Shown here piece by piece: positions 26,654 to 35,727 of a stretch of 64,000 bases of DNA; the stretch's first letter is position 1, and every line of letters starts with the position of its first letter. Under the pieces are notes generated by a model. That model saw only the letters and a program-made list of their open reading frames with translations. It was not told the origin of the DNA and did no database searches. Source of the DNA: Marinobacter salinus (GTDB taxonomy: Bacteria; Pseudomonadota; Gammaproteobacteria; Pseudomonadales; Oleiphilaceae); the NCBI RefSeq assembly GCF_001854125.1, contig NZ_CP017715.1, forward strand, positions 3,906,001 through 3,970,000, in the 5' to 3' direction. The position numbers were made by a program, and so were the translations under genes.

Positions 26654-29500
26654 ATGGCTGATAAACCGAATTCCCTGGTGATCAATTCGCCTTATGACAA
26701 GCCAGATCAGTTCTGGTCACAGGATGATAATGGCCGTGTTGCCGGTGTAGTGAGTGGCCGTAGACCTGCCGCCTATGAGCTCTATGATTCCCGGAATAAT
26801 ACGCGTCGAGTTGAGGAGCTGGAAACGGTTAACCGAATCCGTCAGCGTGTCGATGCGTGGCGGGAGGCTGGCTGGCCAGGGGTGACGAGTGTTTCCCGTG
26901 AACTGCTTAGCCACTGGTACTCAAGGGGTGAGTGGGACTCTGACTCAAAGCGCTGGAATGGTGGTCCGAGGCCTTTTCCGTTCTATTTTTGCCAACTTGA
27001 AGCGATTGAATCTCTGATCTGGTGGCTGGAAGCTCCAGAGGATTACCGTCAAGGAATCTTTCTGCAAGGCGATGGCGGTCCCTGGGAGCGCATTTGTAAC
27101 AAAATGGCGACAGGCTCCGGCAAAACCTCGCTGATGGCCTTGATCATTACATGGCAGACCCTCAATGCCGTCACCTACCCGAAAGATAAACGTTACTCAA
27201 AGGCCGTTTTTGTGGTGGCGCCAGGTCTTACGGTAAAAAGCCGGCTACAGGTTCTCAACCCTGGCAACGAAAGTAATGTTTACGATGAGTTCGTGTTGTG
27301 CCCGAACGAGGCAATGCGCCAAAAGCTGAACCAGGTGGTTCTGGTCATCGAAAACTGGCACAGCCTGATGCCCCTCAAAGAGCAGACACGCTCCGTCGTG
27401 AAAAAGGGTAAAGAGAGCGACGAGGCGTTTTCCCGAAGAGTGCTTGGCAAGCTGGCTTCTTACAAAGACATCTTGGTTATTAACGATGAAGCCCACCACG
27501 CCTACCGCCAAAAGGCTGAGGTAAAAGTCAGCAAGAAAGAGGCTGAGGAAATGGGGATCGATCTGGAGGAGGCGACCCGTTGGATTGAGGGGCTGGATCG
27601 CATTCACAAGACCCGTCGAATTCGCCGATGCTTTGACGTAACCGCGACTCCTTTCTCACCTACGGGCAAGAAAAACACGGAGAAAGGGCTGTTTGAGTGG
27701 ATCATCTCGGATTTTGGCCTCAATGACGCCATTGAAGCGGGATTGGTCAAGACACCTCGAATTGTCGTTCGGGATGACGCGCTACCGGATGCGAAGACAT
27801 ATGCCAGCAAGCTGTACCATCTGTATCGGGACGAGTCCGTAAAGCAGGATCTTGCCCGCAAAGCTCAGCCTACCGACCCCTTGCCGGATCTGGTTCAGAA
27901 GGCCTATGCGATCCTTGCCTATGATTGGCAAGAGACGGCAAAAAGCTGGGAGGCAGAAGGTCACACGATTCCACCCGTGCTGCTTACCGTTTGCAACCGA
28001 ACCGAAACCGCGTCCCGTATTGAGCATTTCTTCAACAGCGGCGACTGCCTGATTTCCGGAACCCAGAATCCGCTGGCTACCTTGCGTGTTGATTCGAGGG
28101 TTCTGGAAAAAGCCGAGCGAGGGGAAAGCATCACGAAGGATAAAGATTATGCGGTGAGAATGGAGGAGATAATCAATGCATCCATGCTCCCGGCCGATAA
28201 GAAGGAAGAGCTTCTTTCATTGAAGCAAGAGGAGCAGCTCCGGGCTCTGGTCGATACAGTCGGCAAACGAGGAAAGCCCGGTCAGAATCTTGAGAACGTG
28301 ATTTCGGTAGCCATGCTGTCCGAGGGATGGGACGCGGCCAATGTAACTCACATCATGGGCTTGAGAGCGTTTAGCAGCCAACTTCTATGTGAACAGGTTA
28401 TTGGCCGAGGGTTACGGCGGGTAGCGCACGATATGGATGAGAACGGCAAGTTCATTCCAGAATACGTCAATGTATTTGGTGTGCCGCTATCGATTTTCCA
28501 GGAAGTGGGCGAGGGTGGCGAGACACCGCCTCCTCCAAAACCCAGCGTACGGGTAGAAGTTGAGCCTGGCAGAAACCACTTTGAAATCCGTTGGCCCAAT
28601 ATTGACCGGGTTCAGACTGTTCTCAAACCAGAGTTGAGAATGGATTGGGAGGCGGTTGAGCCACTGACTCTGGACCCGGCCCAAACGCCGCTGAATGCGG
28701 AAATTGCACCTGCCCTGACCGGTATTCCTAATCTTGCACAGGCCTCTCAGATCGATCTGGAGAAGGCTGTAGAGGACTTCAGGTTGCAGCACCTGATCTT
28801 TCGTGCAGCCAAAAAGCTTTTCATCAGTAGCAGCGCTGGATTTGAGGGGGATAAACAGTATCTGGCCGTTCAGCTAATCCGTATCGTTGAGCAGTTCCTG
28901 GAGTCCGAGAAGTTAGATATCCCAAGCCTGTGGCACCAGGACCCGGTTCGCCGCCGACTTTTGTTCGCGCTGAATATGGATAACGTAGTCACCCATGTGA
29001 ATCGGTTTGTAAGCAAACAGAACGTTGAACGTCTGGAAGCTTTGTTCGATGAGCATCAGCCAATTGGCGCGACCTCTCAGATGCGGCCTTGGCTAACCAC
29101 CAAGCCGTGCAGGCAGACAGAGCGTTCACAGATCAGCCATGTTGTTTATGACAGCACCTGGGAAAAACTTGTAGCGGATGTCTGTGAAAAGGACGAATCA
29201 GTCCATTCATGGGCGAAGAACGATCATTTGGGCTTCAAGGTCCGGTACCTGTGGAATGGCTCTTCCCGGAACTTCATACCGGATTATCTAATTCGGCTAA
29301 AGAATGGCCTGACACTGGTATTGGAAGTTAAAGGGCAGGATTCAGAGCAGAATCGAGCCAAGCGGGCAGCGATGGATGTCTGGGTTAAAGCCGTGAACGA
29401 GCAAGGGGGCTTTGGCTCCTGGTGCTTTGATACGGTATTTGATCCAAGCTTGGCGAGGGATGTGATTGCTGTCCATTCCAAACAGCCTGCTTCTGCTTGA
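26654..29500 (+). CDS. type III-like restriction enzyme, helicase-nuclease (Res)
   Basis: A 948-aa superfamily 2 helicase with a C-terminal nuclease. Walker A ATGSGKTSLMALI is at about 152-164, the DEAH-type box INDEAHHAY at about 276-284, CFDVTATPFSP near 325, and motif VI QVIGRGLRR at about 576-584. A PD-(D/E)XK core follows at the C-terminus: Asp 877 in IPDYLIR and LVLEVKGQ near 888-895. It resembles, from memory, the BPTD_3080-like restriction enzyme group. It cuts unmethylated DNA together with the Mod subunit. GAGGGGAG upstream of ATG 26654. Confidence 0.85.
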   Translation: MADKPNSLVINSPYDKPDQFWSQDDNGRVAGVVSGRRPAAYELYDSRNNTRRVEELETVNRIRQRVDAWREAGWPGVTSVSRELLSHWYSRGEWDSDSKRWNGGPRPFPFYFCQLEAIESLIWWLEAPEDYRQGIFLQGDGGPWERICNKMATGSGKTSLMALIITWQTLNAVTYPKDKRYSKAVFVVAPGLTVKSRLQVLNPGNESNVYDEFVLCPNEAMRQKLNQVVLVIENWHSLMPLKEQTRSVVKKGKESDEAFSRRVLGKLASYKDILVINDEAHHAYRQKAEVKVSKKEAEEMGIDLEEATRWIEGLDRIHKTRRIRRCFDVTATPFSPTGKKNTEKGLFEWIISDFGLNDAIEAGLVKTPRIVVRDDALPDAKTYASKLYHLYRDESVKQDLARKAQPTDPLPDLVQKAYAILAYDWQETAKSWEAEGHTIPPVLLTVCNRTETASRIEHFFNSGDCLISGTQNPLATLRVDSRVLEKAERGESITKDKDYAVRMEEIINASMLPADKKEELLSLKQEEQLRALVDTVGKRGKPGQNLENVISVAMLSEGWDAANVTHIMGLRAFSSQLLCEQVIGRGLRRVAHDMDENGKFIPEYVNVFGVPLSIFQEVGEGGETPPPPKPSVRVEVEPGRNHFEIRWPNIDRVQTVLKPELRMDWEAVEPLTLDPAQTPLNAEIAPALTGIPNLAQASQIDLEKAVEDFRLQHLIFRAAKKLFISSSAGFEGDKQYLAVQLIRIVEQFLESEKLDIPSLWHQDPVRRRLLFALNMDNVVTHVNRFVSKQNVERLEALFDEHQPIGATSQMRPWLTTKPCRQTERSQISHVVYDSTWEKLVADVCEKDESVHSWAKNDHLGFKVRYLWNGSSRNFIPDYLIRLKNGLTLVLEVKGQDSEQNRAKRAAMDVWVKAVNEQGGFGSWCFDTVFDPSLARDVIAVHSKQPASA

Positions 29501-29570
29501 TATCAGCGAATAATGACGTTTGTTTCCGGGTGATGGGCGGCTGGTTCAGCTGATACCTCAAGACTCTTGG

Positions 29571-30110
29571 TTAAGTCGCTTGTCCTGATTTGGCAATCTC
29601 TCCTTCGCGGGTGTCCAGTTGGTAAGATTCCTTGTAGGCAGATTCATAATCCACCCGGAGATCCAACCGGCTCAGCTCCTTTTCGATCTGGTCGAGGCTG
29701 TCACCGTCCTGGAGGGCAACTGCTATTGTGAGCAATGATTTCGACTCACCTGCAGACAGAGCATAGTCGTCGGTGAGCAATGTTATTTGCTGGTGATACC
29801 GTCGCGTGGAGAGCATTTTGTTCACCGCTTCTTTAACGTCAGTTATTGGCTTGCCATCAAGGTAAACCTCAAACTCGTTGATAAAGGCAGGGCCAATCCC
29901 TTTGTTGATCAGGTCGATTGACAGGACCCCTTTGCCCGGTTCAGTGGTCCGGTGAGTGAACCTGGTTAGGTGGGGCCGGACGGAGAGTCGGTTGTGCTTA
30001 CGCGCCAGGGCGGCTTGATAGATAGTGAGGCCGAGAGCGCAAATCCCGATTACGGCCGTCGTGATGGTTCCGATAGTTCCAATCGATGCTTCAATCAATT
30101 TCGTTTCCAT
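29571..30110 (-). CDS. hypothetical single-pass membrane protein
   Basis: A 179-aa protein with one N-terminal membrane helix (about residues 11-34, GTITTAVIGICALGLTIYQA) and a soluble domain that contains LINKGIGPAFINEFEVYLDG, a motif seen in many small uncharacterised bacterial proteins. No catalytic residues are recognised. It lies convergent with the restriction gene and may belong with the defence cluster, but nothing proves it. Confidence 0.5.
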   Translation of the reverse strand: METKLIEASIGTIGTITTAVIGICALGLTIYQAALARKHNRLSVRPHLTRFTHRTTEPGKGVLSIDLINKGIGPAFINEFEVYLDGKPITDVKEAVNKMLSTRRYHQQITLLTDDYALSAGESKSLLTIAVALQDGDSLDQIEKELSRLDLRVDYESAYKESYQLDTREGEIAKSGQAT

Positions 30111-30299
30111 TTCGTCCGTGGGTTAGTTTTCTCTCAAGCTGAAATACCTCTCGCCCGCAGAGCCTTGGACTGTATCAGGTTCGATGGCCAATTCACGGCG
30201 GCGGGCCACGCCAAGTCTTACTCGATGGCAGGATTGGGGTTCACCTGCGGCCATGAGGGTCTATATTATTCATGCGTTCGGCGGCTGTGTTTTTCGGAT

Positions 30300-30827
30300 T
30301 CAACGCTCCGAGTCAATATTGAACCACGGCCGCCAAGCGCCAATCAGGCGATCTTCTTCGAAGAAGCGTTCTGCAATGGCATTGTCCTCAAAGTCAGTAC
30401 GATACGAAAAGCCGACCGATGATCCAATGAGGGTCAGTGGCTCCTTCTCATCAGGAAATATATGCTCAATGCCCCAGCGTAGTTGACAGGATGTGGTTTT
30501 CGGACGTGCTTTACGGTTTTCTGGTTCAGTCCCGTGGAGCCTGCCAGAACACCCTCTTTTGAGGTGGGGAGAGAACCGCCCGCGAATATTGGTCGTTTTC
30601 CCAACGTAAAGGCATGGAAACTCCAATTCCTGAGGCCACCAGTCTTCGTATCTTACTTGCACCAGGTTGCCCCCGGGGCCTTTCAGAACAACGGATCTAT
30701 TCGATCTTAAAAGCTGTTCCCGGTCGCCAAGCCACCAAAACGCATAGATGCCTGCATCATGTGGAAGGTCAATTTTTCTCCCTGAACAGATTTCGTTGAC
30801 GGTTCGGATTTGACTGGAATTGTGCAC
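30300..30827 (-). CDS. GIY-YIG nuclease-like protein coupled to the 663-aa gene
   Basis: A protein of about 175 aa with the GIY-YIG fold: AGIYAFWWLG, then CLYVGKTTNIRGRFSPHLK with the catalytic Arg, and AERFFEEDRLIG near the C-terminus with the catalytic Glu. The start is probably GTG 30827, preceded by AAGGAGG inside the end of the 663-aa gene; an ATG at 30872 (190 aa) overlaps that gene by 38 bases. Either way the two genes are translationally linked. It is a different subtype from the 20.3-kb GIY-YIG protein. Likely a DNA-cutting effector, by inference. Confidence 0.65.
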   Translation of the reverse strand: MHNSSQIRTVNEICSGRKIDLPHDAGIYAFWWLGDREQLLRSNRSVVLKGPGGNLVQVRYEDWWPQELEFPCLYVGKTTNIRGRFSPHLKRGCSGRLHGTEPENRKARPKTTSCQLRWGIEHIFPDEKEPLTLIGSSVGFSYRTDFEDNAIAERFFEEDRLIGAWRPWFNIDSER

Positions 30828-30834
30828 CGGTGGA

Positions 30835-32826
30835 TTAGCCTCCTTGGGGTTGCAGTCGTGGAACGCCCTCATAGGTTTGGTATAGGTTTTCCCAAAAATA
30901 CTCCCGTACCTTCTTGACCATTTCTTCTGTTGAAGGAAGGTACATCACAGGCTCTTCCAGACCGCCATAGTAAATAATCGACAATCTGTATTGGTCGCAT
31001 GCACCTGGGTTAAACCCGCGATGGTGCCCGCAAGCAAAGACAGCAAGAGCATCTCTCGCGACTTCTCCGCGAATATCGCCAAAACCTTGCCTACTGAGCA
31101 TATTCAGGGCCTGGTCAAACTTTTTCTTCGATGCTTCCAGGTGGTTATTTGCCAACTCGTGCTTTGCTTCCAGCTGAAGTATTAGAGGCCTGAGATTGTC
31201 TGCAGTCGGGAGCTGCTTTAGTCGATTAAAAAGAGTATCTGCCAGCTCACGAGCATCGGCAGGTCTATTCCGTTTGTCCGGGTCATTCAGTAGTTGCGAG
31301 AGCAAACTCACGAATCCATAGGCTTGTTCAAGATCAGTGCTTGCTAGATTCACCATCCTCCATCCGGCAGCCCTTCTCACAGGTAATGAAATTGTGTCAG
31401 AGCAGACCACGCTGTTAAGGGCCGCCCAGTTCTGAGTGTTGTCGATCCGTTGGTAGAGGTCGCTATCTGTCGGTGCAGTATTTAACCAGTCGCTTTCCTC
31501 ATACTCGATCTGACATGCTCGGAGAAGTTCAGCTTTTCGCTTGTAGAGCGCCACGAAATGCTCTTTAGAGAAAGCGAACGGTGACTCATCTTGAATTGGA
31601 TCGGTATTGCCCAGCTCCATCAATCTCTTGTTCAACTGGTTCGAGAGAAAGTTTAGGTTGCCATCAAGCGGGGTCACTGACAGTAAAGTTGTCCGGGCTT
31701 CCAATGGAAAGCGTTCATCTAGTGTTTCTCTGAACAACTGGCGTTCTGTCCTTTCGTCGTCGGTCCGCTTGCAGGTACCAATTGTGGTGTTGTAAGCCAC
31801 CTGAAAGAGAGAGACCACCTGCATCGCCTGATTGATTGAAGGGTTTGGCAGTCTCTTGGCTTCGTCAGGTACGCCTATAGCCTCTGCAAGCATGAAGTAG
31901 GTGGCTTGGAAGGCTCTGGCGTAAAGAAGACGCTTTCGAATCGTTCGAATCGTTGGCGGGTGATACCGCAGGGATACGTGGTGACAAAAGTAGTCTTTTT
32001 CTTCGGCACTGAGCTGGTCGTTCTCGAGGAGATTTTTTGCCATTTCCTCAGGAATAGGGGTTTCAACACTAAGCGCATGTTCGTTGAGGCCCTTCAGTTT
32101 GACGAACGCTCGAGCCCTTTCGAAGTTTTCATCAAGGCTGTTGTTTTCGTCCCACTCAAAGGTTCCTTTGAACTTTAAGTTGAGCCTGTTAGGGAAGAAC
32201 TCGAGGATTTTGTTGATTCCGGGCGTCCGTGCGCCCGTGTACCAGTTCCCTAAGGTTTTTCGTATGGATCTTGCGTCAGCAACCGTGTCTTTTTCTCGAC
32301 CTCCAATCATGTTGGAGTCGGTGAGGGCTTGTGCAAGCTCATCAATCGATCCCGACAGTAAATCGAGAAGCCAATCCAGCACCTGAGTCACTGGCATTGT
32401 TAGCACTTCATCATTTTCTTCCATTACCGCTGGAAGATACCAGAATCGTCCACCCGGCATTCCGGGATCTGTTTTTTGCTCTGTGTCCCAAAAAGCTAGG
32501 TGCCTGCCAAGACCTGGGGCATACACGTGCGTTGCCATCAGCCATATGACGTGTTTTGGGTCTGAATGGGAAACCCAGATATTGCGTTCCAGGAAATTAT
32601 TGACCTCTGACCACACTGAGAAGTTGTGCCGGGCCTGCAACTGAGCAACTTCATCTACGCCAAGTGAGGATAGGATGTCATCGACATAATCTTCCGTTGT
32701 TGCGAGTTGGCTGTCGCTCTTTCGTCGAAGTTCCTCGAACTCTCTTCTCTTCTTGTCGGCTGGACCCGCCTGGAGGATGTCGCGAATGAAGGCGAGGACA
32801 GACTCTTTTGAGGGAATGTTGGCCAA
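30835..32826 (-). CDS. 663-aa protein of unknown function, divergent from the pVip gene
   Basis: A 663-aa protein with no family I recognise. It is largely helical; residues about 185-213 (SIRKTLGNWYTGARTPGINK) look like a helix-turn-helix of the Cro/XRE type, and the C-terminal half (about 400-600) has spaced Leu/Ala helices that could be TPR-like repeats. No Walker motif, nuclease or membrane segment is seen. It is followed by an overlapping GIY-YIG gene and is divergent from a prokaryotic viperin across 101 bases, so a joint defence system is plausible. Confidence 0.5.
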   Translation of the reverse strand: MANIPSKESVLAFIRDILQAGPADKKRREFEELRRKSDSQLATTEDYVDDILSSLGVDEVAQLQARHNFSVWSEVNNFLERNIWVSHSDPKHVIWLMATHVYAPGLGRHLAFWDTEQKTDPGMPGGRFWYLPAVMEENDEVLTMPVTQVLDWLLDLLSGSIDELAQALTDSNMIGGREKDTVADARSIRKTLGNWYTGARTPGINKILEFFPNRLNLKFKGTFEWDENNSLDENFERARAFVKLKGLNEHALSVETPIPEEMAKNLLENDQLSAEEKDYFCHHVSLRYHPPTIRTIRKRLLYARAFQATYFMLAEAIGVPDEAKRLPNPSINQAMQVVSLFQVAYNTTIGTCKRTDDERTERQLFRETLDERFPLEARTTLLSVTPLDGNLNFLSNQLNKRLMELGNTDPIQDESPFAFSKEHFVALYKRKAELLRACQIEYEESDWLNTAPTDSDLYQRIDNTQNWAALNSVVCSDTISLPVRRAAGWRMVNLASTDLEQAYGFVSLLSQLLNDPDKRNRPADARELADTLFNRLKQLPTADNLRPLILQLEAKHELANNHLEASKKKFDQALNMLSRQGFGDIRGEVARDALAVFACGHHRGFNPGACDQYRLSIIYYGGLEEPVMYLPSTEEMVKKVREYFWENLYQTYEGVPRLQPQGG

Positions 32827-32927
32827 AACTTCTCCCTTTAGGGGGGGGTGGGAAAGCGTTTTCCACTAACCCCACCACTCAAAACTTATTGTTTGCTCTC
32901 ACGTCGTCAAACTGAGGAGAGGAAACG

Positions 32928-33851
32928 ATGCTGCACTACAACGCCCACAATCCGAAACAGCTGGTCATCAACTGGCATCTCACAGAAGCCTGTAATTATT
33001 CATGCCGGTATTGCTATGCCCATTGGCAACGCGATGAGTCGGTAAAAGATCTGATTCGGCAAGACTACCAGATACATCAGCTGCTGTCGGAGCTGCGAGG
33101 GTTCTTCGATCCGATTAATTCCCGGAACCCATTGGCTTGGAAAATGGCCTGGTCGAACACCCGGTTGAACATCGCTGGAGGTGAGCCGCTGCTATTTCCC
33201 TCCGTTGTCGAGGACACTGTTAAGTTTGCGCGACGGGTTGGGCTTCGGGCCTCGCTGATAACGAACGGCTCCCTTCTGACAGAACGGATTGCTCGTCGCA
33301 TTGGTTCAAGCCTGGAGGTGTTAGGAATCAGCATCGACTCAGCTCAACCATTCAGTAACCGCCTTATTGGGCGTATCAATTCGCAAGGGGAGTTCTTGGA
33401 CTTGGGGCAGCTGCAGAGGGCTGTTGAAGCCATCAGGGAGCGGAACCCGGCGATTAAGATCAAGTTGAATACCGTTGTTAATCGAGTGAACTGGCAGGAT
33501 GATTTCTCGGACCTGATATCGCTGATACAGCCCGACAAGTGGAAGGTCTTAAGAGTTCTGCCTGTGACGGATCAGTCCATGACCATCACAGATGAGGAAT
33601 TTCAGTTTTTTTTAAACCGGCACCGAAAGTACGGCAAGATTGCCGTGATTGAAGATAACCAGGATATGGTGGAGTCCTACATCATGGTTGATCCTCAGGG
33701 CCGGTTTTTTCAGAACTCGCCCTGTTCAGCAGGCTATGAGTATAGCCAGCCTATCCTCGGGGTTGGTGCTGAAAAGGCATTCAGCCAGGTTAACTTCGAT
33801 GTCGATAAGTTCAGCTCCCGATACCCCGGAAACGGCGGGGGAGTGGCATGA
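32928..33851 (+). CDS. prokaryotic viperin (pVip), radical SAM antiviral enzyme
   Basis: A 307-aa radical SAM protein closely matching viperin. The cluster motif is NWHLTEACNYSCRYCY with Cys 22, 26 and 29. Further viperin-specific blocks are NIAGGEPLLF, LITNGSLL, LIGRI, KLNTVVNRVN, KWKVLRVLPV, DEEFQFFLNRH and ILGVGAEKAF. Known viperins remove water from CTP, GTP or UTP to make 3'-deoxy-3',4'-didehydro nucleotides that stop phage RNA synthesis. The C-terminus (RYPGNGGGVA) seems to lack the GGxYxW-like ending of known members. GAGGAGAGG precedes ATG 32928. Its stop overlaps the HicA-like gene. Which nucleotide it makes is not visible. Confidence 0.9.
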   Translation: MLHYNAHNPKQLVINWHLTEACNYSCRYCYAHWQRDESVKDLIRQDYQIHQLLSELRGFFDPINSRNPLAWKMAWSNTRLNIAGGEPLLFPSVVEDTVKFARRVGLRASLITNGSLLTERIARRIGSSLEVLGISIDSAQPFSNRLIGRINSQGEFLDLGQLQRAVEAIRERNPAIKIKLNTVVNRVNWQDDFSDLISLIQPDKWKVLRVLPVTDQSMTITDEEFQFFLNRHRKYGKIAVIEDNQDMVESYIMVDPQGRFFQNSPCSAGYEYSQPILGVGAEKAFSQVNFDVDKFSSRYPGNGGGVA

Positions 33852-34039
33852 AGTATTCCTCGGATAAAGATGTCAACAAGTATGCAAAACAACTGGTTCG
33901 AGAGGGGTGGGGCTTCAAGCGTGGCAAGAAACACGGGAAGTTAATTGCCCCTGGCCGCAGGGGCATCGTAGTTGTACCGACAAGCCCAAGCAGTAAAAGA
34001 GCGGTTCAGGAGTTGGCGTGGGCCGTTCGTAATCTTTAA
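33848..34039 (+). CDS. HicA-like small RNA-binding protein coupled to pVip
   Basis: A 63-aa basic protein with ATG overlapping the pVip stop (ATGA). The pattern GWGFKRGKKHGKLIAP, then GRRGIVVVPTSPSSKRA, matches the double-stranded RNA-binding fold of HicA mRNA interferases, with the conserved His in KKHGK. No HicB antitoxin is nearby, so it is either an orphan toxin or a co-opted RNA-binding helper of viperin. Convergent with the Rep-like gene. Confidence 0.6.
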   Translation: MKYSSDKDVNKYAKQLVREGWGFKRGKKHGKLIAPGRRGIVVVPTSPSSKRAVQELAWAVRNL

Positions 34040-34058
34040 CCTGCAGCGCGAGTTGACA

Positions 34059-34988
34059 TTACCGCGCCTTGAGCTGCGCCTTCAAATTCCATGGCAGCAG
34101 CTCAAGACCTCGGTTTCCGCTCATGGATTCCGGTAGGTCTTCACCAATCCTGGAAACGGAGTACTCCTGCTCATAGCGAAGATCATCAGCCTGTGAAACG
34201 TTGGGGGGCCGAAATGGCGTCCCTTCAGGTCCATACATGGCCACTGTCTTAACTCCCTTCAATTGCTCATTGATGGTCAGAAAGGCCTGCCTGCTCATTT
34301 GGGGGGAGTGGCCTTCGATCATCTCTGAGACCTTGTTCTGTAGGATATCTCGTTCTCTTGCTGTTGCTGTGGGGATAATGAATGAACGCGTCCCGGGCCA
34401 GCTATCTGGATTTTCAGGCTGAATCCAGTCTCGTTGAACCCGCTGAATTAGCCGCCCTTGCCTTTGTGCGTTGAGCAAATCTCGCGAGACGCTCACGAGA
34501 CATGTAAATGTCGGTGTGATCTGGAGCTTCCGGTCTGTTGTTCGACTGATCTCGACTTTCAGGAGCCGCAGCGCCGTTCTGACGGTGTAACGCCAGAACG
34601 GCTGGTCACGGGCGAGATATAAGTACGCTATAAGGGTCTCGAGCTGATTTCGTAAATTTGACGCATCGCATGGCACGCCTGGCAATACGATGGCAATCCA
34701 GTGAGGCGCGCGCCTCGGGTCGCTTTCAGAAGTGGGCATGGATTCCCTGTCAATCACCGACCGTAGTGCCGACGCCCAATTTCGAGCACGCCTTCGTTGG
34801 CAATCGGGGCAGAACCGGTGATGACAGGCCAGCAAGTACGGATTGGTCACGACACGCTCAAACGGGTAGGTTTTCACTTTTTGCCCGCACTCGCGAATCA
34901 TTCTTGCTTGGTATTCTGTGGCTTTCTTCCCCTGGAAATACGCAGCAATCTCCGCAGCCGTTGGCGGTTGGCTTGAATTGTTTTTCAT
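34059..34988 (-). CDS. Rep-like zinc-finger replication protein with a degenerate HUH site
   Basis: A 309-aa protein. An N-terminal zinc finger CHHRFCPDCQRRRARNW (about 55-71) and a following TALRLLKVEIS resemble rolling-circle plasmid Rep proteins of the Rep_1 type. Where such proteins have a metal-binding HPHxH strand, this one reads ITPTFTCLVSV (about 157-167), with Thr in place of His, so it may have lost nicking activity. Start ATG 34988 (with AGAAGAG upstream) is preferred over longer frames. It lies downstream of the Gp2-like gene in the same direction. The Rep assignment is from pattern only. Confidence 0.5.
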   Translation of the reverse strand: MKNNSSQPPTAAEIAAYFQGKKATEYQARMIRECGQKVKTYPFERVVTNPYLLACHHRFCPDCQRRRARNWASALRSVIDRESMPTSESDPRRAPHWIAIVLPGVPCDASNLRNQLETLIAYLYLARDQPFWRYTVRTALRLLKVEISRTTDRKLQITPTFTCLVSVSRDLLNAQRQGRLIQRVQRDWIQPENPDSWPGTRSFIIPTATARERDILQNKVSEMIEGHSPQMSRQAFLTINEQLKGVKTVAMYGPEGTPFRPPNVSQADDLRYEQEYSVSRIGEDLPESMSGNRGLELLPWNLKAQLKAR

Positions 34989-35046
34989 GAGGCACTCTTC
35001 TAGGCAATGTGGGGGAGTACGGAGGGGGTATTGAGTAGGTGGCAAC

Positions 35047-35727
35047 TCAGCTGCTCGACGTTCTGCTCGAGCCGAAGTTATGGTTGCCTGATCCGAATAA
35101 CTTGCTGGCGAGCTTGGCGAAGTAGCTGAGGCGGTAGAAGAGATCGTCGTACCGCTCCCCCCTGTTGATCCGATAGATCGGCTTCCTAGGGATGCTGACA
35201 AGTCCGTCAGCCAGATGCTCTTCCATTCCTAGTGCGCTAGCCCAGGCACTACTGATCATGCCGTAGAGGCTTCCTGAGTACGGGCTGAATTCTCCTAATC
35301 CGCGAAAAGTCTGCTTGTTGAGTAGAAGGGCGCAGTGATAGTGAGGGTTGCCATTTTTTCCAAATTCTCTGGTCCAAACGAAATGAAGTGCAGTCGGATG
35401 AAATCGCTTCCCATCTCGTACCGCCTGCGCCTGCCTGGCTTTTATCTTGGCCTTCAATGAAGCAATGAACCTGCTAAATACAGGGCGCCAATCTGGATGG
35501 TGCCTCCAGTCGAACTGGAGCGGGAGTCTAAGGTCGACCCTGACGGCCATTATGCTGGCATGTTGCCTCAGCGCTCCCTCAATCGTTTCATCAATACGTT
35601 GAAGATAATTATGAATGAACGGGCCCTGCTGCCAAACAAGAGGCATACCGTTGTAGGCATAACCATTATAAATCCAGAGGTTTGGATCAGAAGAGTGTCT
35701 GTAGAGGTTAAGTGTATCAATCATCAT
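35047..35727 (-). CDS. inovirus Gp2 / YfjJ-like replication protein (HUH type)
   Basis: A 226-aa protein of the YagK/YfjJ C-terminal family, present in satellites including E. coli CP4-57. The core HFVWTREFGKNGNPHYHCALL contains HYH (His 129 and His 131), an HUH metal site of the kind that makes a site-specific single-strand nick to start replication; a later YRLSYFAK supplies a candidate catalytic Tyr. Start ATG 35727 has AAGGAATTC just upstream; a TTG at 35745 is less likely. It is probably the island's replication initiator. Confidence 0.75.
   Translation of the reverse strand: MMIDTLNLYRHSSDPNLWIYNGYAYNGMPLVWQQGPFIHNYLQRIDETIEGALRQHASIMAVRVDLRLPLQFDWRHHPDWRPVFSRFIASLKAKIKARQAQAVRDGKRFHPTALHFVWTREFGKNGNPHYHCALLLNKQTFRGLGEFSPYSGSLYGMISSAWASALGMEEHLADGLVSIPRKPIYRINRGERYDDLFYRLSYFAKLASKLFGSGNHNFGSSRTSSS

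Noticed and set aside
23245..29500. BREX or DISARM system
   Set aside because: Only the methyltransferase and helicase-nuclease pair is present; no PglZ, BrxC-like ATPase or DISARM partners.
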